A stretch of 64,000 bases of DNA from Ferrovibrio sp036381655. GTDB taxonomy: Bacteria > Pseudomonadota > Alphaproteobacteria > Ferrovibrionales > Ferrovibrionaceae. Made by a program: the position numbers and the translations under genes. This document shows, one piece after another, positions 17,540 through 25,612 of the stretch; position 1 is the first letter of the stretch; every line of letters begins with the position of its first letter. The stretch is taken from positions 124,001 through 188,000 of the forward strand of contig NZ_DASVCJ010000076.1 in assembly GCF_036381655.1 (NCBI RefSeq), in the 5' to 3' direction. The notes beneath the pieces are model-generated. The model was not told the origin of the DNA. It saw nothing but the letters and a program-made list of their open reading frames with translations, and made no database searches.

Positions 17540-18001
17540 TCAACCTTTTTCGCGCATCAGCCGGTGCTTTTCCCGCTGCCAATCGCGCGCCTTCTCGGTT
17601 TCGCGCTTATCGTGCAACTTCTTGCCGCGTGCCAGGGCGATCTTGACCTTAGCCTTGCCACGCTCGTTGAAATATATGCTCAACGGCACCAGCGTCACCC
17701 CACCGCGCTTCAGGCTCCCGATGAGTTTACCGATTTCCTTGTGCTTGAGCAGAAGCTTGCGCTGCCGGCGCGGCTCGTGATTGAACCGGTTGGCGCCATG
17801 ATACTCGGGGATATGGGAGTTGATCAGCCAGATTTCTCCGCCCTGCTCGGTGGCATAGGCGTCCTGCAGACTGGCGCGGCCTTCGCGCAGACTCTTCACC
17901 TCGGAGCCAAGCAGAACCACTCCGGCTTCGAAAATCTCATCCAGATGGTAATCGAAACGCGCACGGCGGTTTTCGGCCACCGTGCGCGATTGTTGTGCCA
18001 T
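17540..18001 (-). CDS. smpB: SsrA-binding protein SmpB
   Basis: SmpB binds tmRNA and delivers it to stalled ribosomes for trans-translation. The sequence is unmistakable: ENRRARFDYHLDEIFEAGVVLLGSEVKSLREGRASLQDAYA, NSHIPEYHGANRFNHEPRRQRKLLLHK-like core, and the basic tail GKKLHDKRETEKARDWQREKHRLMREKG that enters the mRNA channel. Length 153 is normal. The tmRNA gene itself is not in this window. It lies four bases after dapA, a frequent alphaproteobacterial pair. Confidence 0.97.
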   Translation of the reverse strand: MAQQSRTVAENRRARFDYHLDEIFEAGVVLLGSEVKSLREGRASLQDAYATEQGGEIWLINSHIPEYHGANRFNHEPRRQRKLLLKHKEIGKLIGSLKRGGVTLVPLSIYFNERGKAKVKIALARGKKLHDKRETEKARDWQREKHRLMREKG

Positions 18002-18005
18002 GTAA

Positions 18006-18917
18006 CTACTTCTTCTTTTTCGCCTTGGACCTGGAGTCCTTCGGTCCCTTCAGGCCCGCGGCCTTGACCGCAGCCTTCACTTTGGCCTGGGTTTCCTTGG
18101 TCGGTGTCACCAGGGGCAGCCGAACTTCGGAACTGCATATACCGAGCAGTTCTGCAGCAAATTTCACCGGTCCCGGGCTCGCCTCGATGAACAAAGCGGT
18201 ATGCAATGGCATGAGCTTTTCCTGGATGGCCAGAGCCTTGGCGTGATCGCCCCTCAGGCTTGCTTCCTGCATCTGCGCCACCAGCCGGGGGGCAATATTG
18301 CCGGTCACCGATATGCAGCCGGAGCCGCCATGGGCATTGAACGCGATCGCCGTTGCGTCATCGCCATCCAGCATGCAGAACTTGCTGCCCGAGGCGGCAC
18401 GCTGACGGAGCGGCCGCACAAGGTCGCCGGTCGCGTCCTTGACGCCGCGGATGCGGGGAAGCTTTGACAGAGCCGCCATGGTTTCCACCGACATATCGAT
18501 CACGCAGCGCGGCGGAATATTATAGATGAAGATCGGGATCCGGGTTGCGTCATGGATCGCTTTGTAATGGGCGTACAATCCGGCCTGGGTCGGTTTGTTG
18601 TAGTACGGCGTCACGATTAGGGCGGCATCCGCACCGGCTTCCTGGGCATGGCGGGTCAGTTCGATCGCCTCGTCGGTCGAATTCGATCCGGTGCCTGCCA
18701 TGACCGGCACCCGCCCGTGCGCCGCTTCGATGCAGATTTCAACCACGCGCCGATGCTCATCATGGCTGAGCGTCGGGGATTCACCTGTGGTGCCGACCGG
18801 GACAAGGCCATGCGTGCCCTCGGCGATCTGCCATTCGACCAGCTCGCCGAATGCTTTCTCGTCCACTCTCCCCTTTTTGAACGGGGTTATCAGCGCGACG
18901 AACGAGCCCTTGAACAT
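18006..18917 (-). CDS. dapA: 4-hydroxy-tetrahydrodipicolinate synthase
   Basis: DapA condenses pyruvate with aspartate semialdehyde in lysine and diaminopimelate synthesis. The Schiff-base lysine is in GVKDATG, the catalytic tyrosine in IYNIPPR, and GTTGESPTLSHDEH is the pyruvate-side motif. YYNKPTQAGLYAHYKAI is also typical. The ATG at 18917 (303 aa) has AAGGA eight bases upstream; the longer frame to 19034 lacks family similarity. The C-terminus carries an unusual lysine-rich extension (about residues 288-303, ending in four lysines) that the E. coli enzyme does not have. It is followed four bases later by smpB. Confidence 0.95.
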   Translation of the reverse strand: MFKGSFVALITPFKKGRVDEKAFGELVEWQIAEGTHGLVPVGTTGESPTLSHDEHRRVVEICIEAAHGRVPVMAGTGSNSTDEAIELTRHAQEAGADAALIVTPYYNKPTQAGLYAHYKAIHDATRIPIFIYNIPPRCVIDMSVETMAALSKLPRIRGVKDATGDLVRPLRQRAASGSKFCMLDGDDATAIAFNAHGGSGCISVTGNIAPRLVAQMQEASLRGDHAKALAIQEKLMPLHTALFIEASPGPVKFAAELLGICSSEVRLPLVTPTKETQAKVKAAVKAAGLKGPKDSRSKAKKKK

Positions 18918-18930
18918 CGTATATTCCTTG

Positions 18931-18942
18931 TTTTGCGCAAAA
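18931..18942. promoter_or_regulatory. 12-bp palindrome in the dapA leader
   Basis: TTTTGCGCAAAA is a perfect palindrome 14-25 bases before the dapA ATG, in the 143-base divergent gap to the lytic transglycosylase. It could be an operator or part of the leader. No regulator is identified. Confidence 0.35.
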
Positions 18943-19060
18943 ATCCGTATCGGATAGAAGGCGAACATACCCGCGCCCGCTTGCCCCTTCAAGAGCAAGC
19001 CATGCTTTTGCGTCGGTGTGCGCCCTGCTATCATCTACTTGCAATCACGAAAGATTCGTC

Positions 19061-21250
19061 GTGTCGATAGCCCGCCTTGTCGCCCTTAGCAGGACCGCCG
19101 GCCGGACAATCCGGGGGGTACTGTTTGTTTTGATTTTTGGCCTGGGGCAGGCCCTGGCGGCTGTCCCCGTCCCGGACGACAAGCCGGCCCCTGAAGCCAG
19201 TACCGGCCTGAAGCGGGATGCGGCCCGATTATCCGCCGTGGCGTCTCCGGTTCCCATTCCAGCGGCCAAGCCGCTGCGGGGCACCCCGCCCGCCAAACCC
19301 GACAAGACAGAAGTTCCGGTGCGGCATCGGCTGCTGAGCAGTGTCGACCGCGAAATCGGCATCAAGGCGATGCGAGAGGTTGCCGCCAACCATTTTGACG
19401 CCGCCCGGCGGATCGCCTCCCGCGCCAAGGAACCGCTCGTCAGTGAATTGGTTCGCTGGCTTTGGCTGCAAACGCCTGCCAGCGGCGCTTCTTTCGATGA
19501 GATTGCCGCCTTTATCGAGGCCAAACCGGATTGGCCGGCGCGCGAGGCCCTGCTGAGGCGGGCTGAAGAGAGTATCGACGGCTCCGTTGGGGACAAACGC
19601 ATTATTGCCTGGTTCGTGGACCATCCGCCTCAGAGCGGTCTTGGGATGCTGCGGTATGGGGAAGCGTTGGCCCGGCAAGGCCGGGACGCCGAGGCCTTTG
19701 CCGTTCTGCGCCGGGCCTGGGTGGAAGGCAATCTCGCAGTCCGGGACGAGAAGGCATTGTGGTCCGAATTCGGCGACCGCTTCACGGATGCGGACAATGC
19801 CGCCCGCGTCGATCGGCTGTTGTGGGACGAAAATATCGAAGCCGCAAAGCGAATGCTGCCGCGGCTTGCGCCGGACGCACGAAAGATCGCTAACGCCCGG
19901 ATTGCGCTGGCAAGGAACGAACGCGGCGCCGACAAGCTGGTGGCGGCTCTGCCGCCGGCCCTCCGCGAGGATGGCGGGCTGGCTTATGACCGGTTGCGCT
20001 GGCAGCGGCGGCATGACATGGACGATGTCGTCGAAGCCATGCTGTACAACGCGCCCGACGATCTCGGCCGCGCGGAGAAATGGTGGGTCGAGCGTCGTTT
20101 CCGGGCCCGCAAGGCAATGGCCGAGGGGCGGATATCGGAAGCCTACCGGCTGGCGGCGGGACATGGTCTGAAGGGGGGGGCCGCGTATGCCGAGGCAGAG
20201 TGGCTGGCGGGTTGGATCGCCTTACGACTGCTGCAGGAGCCGCAGACGGCTTTAAAACACTTCACCAATCTGTCCAATAACGTCAGCTATCCCGTCAGCG
20301 TGGCGCGTGCGGCCTACTGGCTTGGACGGACCTATACGGCGTTGGGCAATGAGCAGGACGCCAAGCTGTGGTACACGCGGGCGGCCCAGCACAGCACTAC
20401 CTTTTACGGCCAGCTGGCCGCTCATGCTCTGGATCCATTTCAGCCCTTGCAGCTCCCTCCAGAAGCGCATCCCACAGCCGGGGATCGGCATGAATTCGAG
20501 AAGCGGGAAGTGGTTCGGGCGGCGCGCATTCTCATGGAACTGGATGAGGAGGATCGTCTCAGGCCGTTCATCCTGCGGCTGGTCCACACAGCAAAGACGC
20601 CTGAGGAACATAAACTCGTCGCCCAATTTGCCCGCGAGTTGCGCCGCGTGGATTTGTCGGTGATGGCCAGCAAGCGCTCGGCCAGGCAGAACATCATCCT
20701 GGTGCGCGAGAGCTACCCGCTGGTCGACCCGATGCTGCGCATCAATACGCCGGAAACCGCTCTTGTGCTTTCCGTCGCCCGCCAGGAAAGCGAGTTCAAC
20801 CAGCTTGCCGTCTCATCGGCCGGGGCACGGGGGCTGATGCAACTGATGCCGGCTACGGCGAAGCGCCTGTCCAAGGATCTGAAGCTCAGATTCCATCCGG
20901 CGAAGCTGACCGGCAGCGCCGCATACAACGTGCAGCTCGGCTCCCATTATCTCGACGCGCTGCTGGACGATTGGGGCAACAATTATGTACTGGCTCTGGC
21001 TGCCTACAACGCTGGCGAAAACCGGGTGCGGCGCTGGATTCAGGATTGGGGCGACCCGCGGAATCCGTCCGTCGATGTGATCGACTGGATCGAGTTGATT
21101 CCTTTTTCCGAAACCCGGAACTATGTCCAGCGTGTGCTGGAAAGCGTGCAGGTATACCGCGCTCTGCTGAGCAGAGAGCCAACTCCGATCAATCGGCTGT
21201 ATGTCGATTTAAGGGGAGCGCCACGGCAGGCCTGCAATGTTGGCTGCTGA
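19061..21250 (+). CDS. lytic transglycosylase (Slt70-like)
   Basis: This exported enzyme cleaves peptidoglycan glycan strands. A signal-peptide-like N-terminus (RGVLFVLIFGLGQALA) is followed by a proline-rich linker and a long helical superhelix, then an SLT domain near residues 560-690. The catalytic glutamate is Glu576 in VARQESEFNQLAVSSAGARGLMQLMP, and ALAAYNAGENRVRRWI is the C-terminal SLT motif. I chose the GTG at 19061; an upstream ATG at 19016 in the same frame is possible. A run of eight G bases (20173-20180) lies within the coding sequence. It is divergent from dapA and 24 bases ahead of the HAD gene. Confidence 0.92.
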   Translation: MSIARLVALSRTAGRTIRGVLFVLIFGLGQALAAVPVPDDKPAPEASTGLKRDAARLSAVASPVPIPAAKPLRGTPPAKPDKTEVPVRHRLLSSVDREIGIKAMREVAANHFDAARRIASRAKEPLVSELVRWLWLQTPASGASFDEIAAFIEAKPDWPAREALLRRAEESIDGSVGDKRIIAWFVDHPPQSGLGMLRYGEALARQGRDAEAFAVLRRAWVEGNLAVRDEKALWSEFGDRFTDADNAARVDRLLWDENIEAAKRMLPRLAPDARKIANARIALARNERGADKLVAALPPALREDGGLAYDRLRWQRRHDMDDVVEAMLYNAPDDLGRAEKWWVERRFRARKAMAEGRISEAYRLAAGHGLKGGAAYAEAEWLAGWIALRLLQEPQTALKHFTNLSNNVSYPVSVARAAYWLGRTYTALGNEQDAKLWYTRAAQHSTTFYGQLAAHALDPFQPLQLPPEAHPTAGDRHEFEKREVVRAARILMELDEEDRLRPFILRLVHTAKTPEEHKLVAQFARELRRVDLSVMASKRSARQNIILVRESYPLVDPMLRINTPETALVLSVARQESEFNQLAVSSAGARGLMQLMPATAKRLSKDLKLRFHPAKLTGSAAYNVQLGSHYLDALLDDWGNNYVLALAAYNAGENRVRRWIQDWGDPRNPSVDVIDWIELIPFSETRNYVQRVLESVQVYRALLSREPTPINRLYVDLRGAPRQACNVGC

Positions 21251-21274
21251 TCTTTTCGCATTCCGGAGGCGACG

Positions 21275-21961
21275 ATGAACCGTGCACCACGCAATATCAA
21301 GGCTTGCATATTCGACGCCTACGGCACTTTGTTCGACGTAAATGCTGCAGCGCGAGCCCTGGGCGACGAACTGGGTGATGTATGGCTCCCCCTGGCAGAA
21401 CTTTGGCGCGCCCGGCAACTCAATTACTCCTGGCTGCGGAGTCTGACGGGCGCCCATGTTGACTTCTGGCAGGTCACTGCCGATGCGCTTGATTTCGTTT
21501 TGGAGAATTACAAAATCAACGATCCGGCGTTGCGTCAGCGATTGCTCGACCTCTATTTCAATGCGGCCTGCTTTCCGGAAGTGCCGGCGATGCTGCAACG
21601 ACTCAAGGCGGCCGGGCTAATAACCGGCATCCTTTCGAACGGGGCGCCCGCCATGCTGGAGGCTGCTTGCCATACCGCCGGCGTCGCCGACCTGCTGGAT
21701 CATGTCATTTCAGTGGAGGAAATTGGCGTCTTCAAACCCGATCCCCGTGTCTATACGCTGGTCACCGATCGCCTGAAAATACCGGCCGATGCCGTTGCCT
21801 TCCACAGCAGCAACGGCTGGGATGCCCATGCGGGAAAGCGTTCTGGCTTTTTCTCGATCTGGATCAACCGCACCGGACAGCCGCGCGAAAGGCTGCCGAA
21901 CCCGCCGGATGTCATCCTGAACGACCTTTCCGAGGTTCCGGGTATTCTGGGGGTGGCATGA
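21275..21961 (+). CDS. haloacid dehalogenase type II family hydrolase
   Basis: The 228-residue HAD-superfamily enzyme has the nucleophile aspartate in IFDAYGTLFDVNAAARAL, the Ser/Asn motif in TGILSNGAPAMLEAA, the lysine in GVFKPDPRVYTLV, and the acidic motif in VAFHSSNGWDAHAGKRSGFFSIWINR. The SSNxWDA form is characteristic of L-2-haloacid dehalogenases (type II), which replace halogen with hydroxyl on 2-halo acids. The physiological substrate may differ. GGAGG lies upstream. The stop overlaps the next ATG by four bases (ATGA). Confidence 0.9.
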   Translation: MNRAPRNIKACIFDAYGTLFDVNAAARALGDELGDVWLPLAELWRARQLNYSWLRSLTGAHVDFWQVTADALDFVLENYKINDPALRQRLLDLYFNAACFPEVPAMLQRLKAAGLITGILSNGAPAMLEAACHTAGVADLLDHVISVEEIGVFKPDPRVYTLVTDRLKIPADAVAFHSSNGWDAHAGKRSGFFSIWINRTGQPRERLPNPPDVILNDLSEVPGILGVA

Positions 21962-22824
21962 CGGCAGCCGACTATGCCGAACGCTATTTTCGCGCCCAGG
22001 ATGGATTACGGCTCTACTATCGGGATTACGGCAATCCCCATTCGCCGCGGCCGCCGCTGCTCTGTCTTGCCGGCCTGACAAGAAACAGCAAGGATTTTCA
22101 CGATATCGCCTGCCGCCATGCGGAAGCCCGGCGGGTCATCGCCCTCGACTTCCGTGGCCGGGGGCGTTCCGATTACGACCCGGATTATCGGAATTATCAG
22201 GTTCTGGTTTATCTCTCCGACGTTCTGCACCTTCTCGTCGTGACGCAATGCCATCGCGTGGTAGTTCTCGGAACGTCGATGGGAGGTCTCGTCGCGATGG
22301 CAATGGGCGCGGCGAATCCTGCATCCCTCGTCGGAGTCATCCTGAATGATATCGGCCCGGAAATCGCTTCCTTGGGCAAGCAGCGCATCGTCAGCGATCT
22401 CGGGGCAGACATCCACTTCCCCGATTATCAGGCTGCCGCCGCAGCCTGGCAAAAAAGCGGGGCTGGCATCTATCCGAAAATGGAAGCCGCGGGCTGGCTG
22501 AAACTGGCCCAGACCACGTTTACGGAGGATAAGCGCCGCGGCGGTGTACGGCCTGACTATGACCCGAAGATCGCCCGGGCAATGGACGAGCAGTCGAAAG
22601 AGCCAGTGCCTGATCTCTGGCCGCTGTTTCGCGGCTTGAGGAATGTGCCGGTGCTGACCCTGCGGGGCGCGCTTTCCGACCTGCTTTCTGCGGAGACCCT
22701 TGTCCGCATGAAGCGTGAACATGCCGGCATGACGCCGGTGACTGTACCCGATGTCGGGCACGCGCCGATGCTGGACGAGCCGGTGGCGCAGACGGCGATC
22801 GACGATTTCCTGGCCCATCTATGA
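21958..22824 (+). CDS. alpha/beta hydrolase
   Basis: The 288-residue enzyme has an alpha/beta hydrolase fold. The nucleophile elbow is VVVLGTSMGGLVAMAMG, the oxyanion region is LLCLAGLTRNSKDF, and the late histidine is in PDVGHAPMLDEP. ALDFRGRGRSDYDPDYRNYQ is typical of the epoxide hydrolase/haloalkane dehalogenase branch, but the substrate cannot be assigned. The ATG at 21958 is set by the ATGA overlap with the dehalogenase and starts a clean family N-terminus. The stop overlaps the gamma-glutamyltransferase start in the same way, so the three genes are translationally coupled. Confidence 0.9.
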   Translation: MTAADYAERYFRAQDGLRLYYRDYGNPHSPRPPLLCLAGLTRNSKDFHDIACRHAEARRVIALDFRGRGRSDYDPDYRNYQVLVYLSDVLHLLVVTQCHRVVVLGTSMGGLVAMAMGAANPASLVGVILNDIGPEIASLGKQRIVSDLGADIHFPDYQAAAAAWQKSGAGIYPKMEAAGWLKLAQTTFTEDKRRGGVRPDYDPKIARAMDEQSKEPVPDLWPLFRGLRNVPVLTLRGALSDLLSAETLVRMKREHAGMTPVTVPDVGHAPMLDEPVAQTAIDDFLAHL

Positions 22825-24554
22825 AGCGCGCTGCCCTAGCCCTCGCGGCGATGTGCCTGTCCGCCGTCTCGGCCCTGGCGCAGCCTGCGCCGGCACCGGA
22901 AGCGGCATCGGGGCGTCAAATCAAGGCAGTCGTCTCCGCCAGCCGGGAAATGGTGGTCGCGGCCAACCCTCTGGCCGCCCAAGCCGGCCTCGATATCCTG
23001 CATAAAGGCGGCAGCGCGTTGGATGCGGCGATCGCGGTGCAGATGGTGCTCAATCTGGTCGAGCCGCAGTCTTCCGGCATCGGTGGCGGCGCCTTCATTC
23101 TCTATTGGGACGCCAAGCAGAACCTGCTGTACAGCTATGACGGCAGGGAAGCAGCCCCTGCCGCCGCCAAGCCGAACCGCTTTCTCAAGCCGGATGGCGA
23201 ACCCATGCCCTTCGCGGAAGCAGTCGTGGGCGGCCGCTCGGTCGGCGTACCGGGGGTGCTGCGGGCGTTGGAGATGGCGCATGAGGCGCATGGGCGGCTG
23301 CCCTGGGCCGATTTGTTCCAGCCGGCTATCCATATGGCTGAGGATGGGTTCCTGGTCTCCCCTCGCCTGCACAAACTGCTGGACGCCGATTTTGCCTTGC
23401 GTCGTGACCCTGAGGCGCGGGCATTGTTTTACGACGATGACGGCAAGGCCATCGCAACAGGGGCCCGGCTGCGCAATCCCGCACTCGCCGACACATTCCG
23501 CCGGATCGCCGCAGATGGCGCCGATGCCTTCTATCATGGCTCCATCGCTCAGGCGATTGTCGCTGCCGTTCGTGCGCATCCGAGCAACCCCGGCGACATG
23601 ACGCTCAGCGACTTGACCTCGTATCGGGCCGTACTGCGCCCGCCGCTCTGCGGCCGCTTTCGCCTGTTTACGCTGTGCGGCTTCGGTCCGCCGAGCTCGG
23701 GCGGAATCGCCACGCTGCAGATCCTTGGCATCCTCGAGGCCCTTGGGCCGGCCGAAGCCGGCAATATCACGCCGGCAGACATCCACCGCTACGCGGAGGC
23801 GGCGCGGCTCGCTTTCGCCGATAGAAATGCCTATGTCGCCGATCCGGACTTCGTGCCGGTGCCGGTCGATGGCCTGATCGACAAGGCGTATCTGGCCGAG
23901 CGTGCAAGGTTGATCCAGCCGGGCCATAGCCTTGGCATCGCCGCTCCCGGGGATCCGCCGGGCCGCCGCGGCGAAATCCCACCCTTTGGCTATGGCCTGC
24001 CCGAAGCCGGCACCAGCCATATCTCGATCATCGATGCCGCAGGCAATGCCCTGTCGATGACAACCACAATTGAAAGCGCCTTCGGCGCGCGACTGATGGT
24101 AAGTGGCTTTCTGCTCAACAATGAACTCACGGATTTTTCCTTCCTGCCGGAGCGCGACGGCCATGCGGTCGCCAATCGGGTGGAAGCCGGAAAACGGCCG
24201 CGCAGCTCCATGGCGCCAACCATTCTGTTCGATGCCACCAACGATCTGTATGGCGTCATCGGCTCACCCGGCGGCAGTTCCATCATCAATTACGTAACTA
24301 CCAGCATCTGGCTCATGCTGGACAAAGGCTACGGCCTGCAGGAGGCTTTCGATCTCCCCCATTTCGGCAGCCGCAACGGCCCGGTCGAACTCGAGACGGA
24401 TGCGCCGGCAAGCTGGGATGCGGCGCTGGAAAAGCTCGGGGACAAGGTGCGAAGGCTGGAATTTACCAGCGGCCTGCATGGTATAGTCCGCGGTCCGCAT
24501 GGCTGGATCGGGGCGGCCGATCCACGCCGCGAAGGCATCGCTATCGGAGATTGA
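22821..24554 (+). CDS. ggt: gamma-glutamyltransferase
   Basis: This periplasmic enzyme hydrolyses or transfers the gamma-glutamyl group of glutathione. A signal peptide (MKRAALALAAMCLSAVSALA, cut before QP) precedes the 577-residue precursor. The autoprocessing nucleophile is Thr398 in AGTSHISIID; cleavage there gives the large and small subunits. SSGIGGGAFILYWD near residue 90, RPRSSMAPTILFD and GSPGGSSIINYV are family motifs. It is translationally coupled to the upstream hydrolase and lies three bases before the PLP dehydratase, suggesting one amino-acid or glutathione-related operon. Confidence 0.94.
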   Translation: MKRAALALAAMCLSAVSALAQPAPAPEAASGRQIKAVVSASREMVVAANPLAAQAGLDILHKGGSALDAAIAVQMVLNLVEPQSSGIGGGAFILYWDAKQNLLYSYDGREAAPAAAKPNRFLKPDGEPMPFAEAVVGGRSVGVPGVLRALEMAHEAHGRLPWADLFQPAIHMAEDGFLVSPRLHKLLDADFALRRDPEARALFYDDDGKAIATGARLRNPALADTFRRIAADGADAFYHGSIAQAIVAAVRAHPSNPGDMTLSDLTSYRAVLRPPLCGRFRLFTLCGFGPPSSGGIATLQILGILEALGPAEAGNITPADIHRYAEAARLAFADRNAYVADPDFVPVPVDGLIDKAYLAERARLIQPGHSLGIAAPGDPPGRRGEIPPFGYGLPEAGTSHISIIDAAGNALSMTTTIESAFGARLMVSGFLLNNELTDFSFLPERDGHAVANRVEAGKRPRSSMAPTILFDATNDLYGVIGSPGGSSIINYVTTSIWLMLDKGYGLQEAFDLPHFGSRNGPVELETDAPASWDAALEKLGDKVRRLEFTSGLHGIVRGPHGWIGAADPRREGIAIGD

Positions 24555-24557
24555 TTT

Positions 24558-25565
24558 ATGAATGCACCGACGGAGCTTCCCTCACTTCCGACCATCGCCG
24601 ATGTCGAGGATGCGGCAAGGCAGCTACGAGGCATTGCCGTTCGCACGCCTGTTCTGGAAAACCCCTTGCTAAACGAAAAACTGGGCGGGCGTCTGCTGCT
24701 CAAGGCGGAGCCGTTGCAATTGGCCGGCTCCTTCAAGTTCCGTGGCGCCTATAATCGTATCAGCCGCCTGTCCGCAGCTGAACGTCAGCGTGGCGTGGTC
24801 GCTTATTCCTCCGGCAATCATGCGCAAGGCACCGCCTATGCCGCGAAGATCTGCGGCACACCGGCCGTGATCGTGATGCCGGCCGATGCACCCGAAATCA
24901 AGATCGCCAATACCCGCGCCTATGGCGCAGAAGTCGTGCTGTATGACCGCTACAAGGAAGATCGCGAGGAGATCGGCAAGCGCTATGCCCGCGATCGCGG
25001 CATGACTGTCGTTCCCCCCTTCAATGATCCTTACATCATCTCCGGCCAAGGCACTATCGGCCTTGAAATTGCGGTACAGTGTGCCGAGCGTGACGGCAAG
25101 CCCGATGTGGTGGTCGCTCCGGCATCGGGCGGCGGGTTGATCGCCGGCGTGTCGCTTGCCATCAAGGATCGCCATCCTGATTGCGCTGTCTATTGCGCGG
25201 AGCCGGACAAGTTCGACGACATCAGCCGCTCCCTGGCCGCAGGCAAGATTTGCAGCCATGATGGCAGCGGGAAAACCTTCTGCGACGCATTGATGGCGCC
25301 CCATCCGGGCGACATCACCTATGGCGTGATGTCGACAAACCTTGCCGGCGGCGTCACTGCCACGGACGACGAAGTTGAAATCGCCATCGCGACGGCCTTC
25401 CACTATTTCAAGCTGGTGGTAGAGCCCGGCGGAGCTGTGGCGCTTGCCAGCATTCTGAACGGCAAAATTCCGTGCGCTAAGCGCACGGTGGTGGCGGTCG
25501 CCTCCGGCGGAAATATTGACTCCACCCTGTTCTCGGAGATTATCGGCCGTACCAAACCCGTGTAA
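24558..25565 (+). CDS. PLP-dependent threonine/serine dehydratase family protein
   Basis: The 335-residue enzyme is a fold-type II PLP protein. Lys60 in LAGSFKFRGAYNRI binds the cofactor, and SSGNHAQGTAYAAKI and VAPASGGGLIAGVSLAIKDRHP are the phosphate-loop and glycine motifs. There is no C-terminal ACT regulatory domain, so it resembles catabolic threonine ammonia-lyase, serine racemase or threo-3-hydroxyaspartate ammonia-lyase rather than biosynthetic IlvA. The exact amino acid cannot be chosen from sequence. It follows ggt by three bases and is probably in the same transcript. Confidence 0.9.
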   Translation: MNAPTELPSLPTIADVEDAARQLRGIAVRTPVLENPLLNEKLGGRLLLKAEPLQLAGSFKFRGAYNRISRLSAAERQRGVVAYSSGNHAQGTAYAAKICGTPAVIVMPADAPEIKIANTRAYGAEVVLYDRYKEDREEIGKRYARDRGMTVVPPFNDPYIISGQGTIGLEIAVQCAERDGKPDVVVAPASGGGLIAGVSLAIKDRHPDCAVYCAEPDKFDDISRSLAAGKICSHDGSGKTFCDALMAPHPGDITYGVMSTNLAGGVTATDDEVEIAIATAFHYFKLVVEPGGAVALASILNGKIPCAKRTVVAVASGGNIDSTLFSEIIGRTKPV

Positions 25566-25612
25566 GCGATTTCATTCAGCCCCGATCGACGAGAGACCCT
25601 AGGGAGAGACAA

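Noticed and set aside
18918..19034. A longer N-terminus for DapA
   Set aside because: The extra 39 residues do not resemble the family and AAGGA sits properly before the ATG at 18917.
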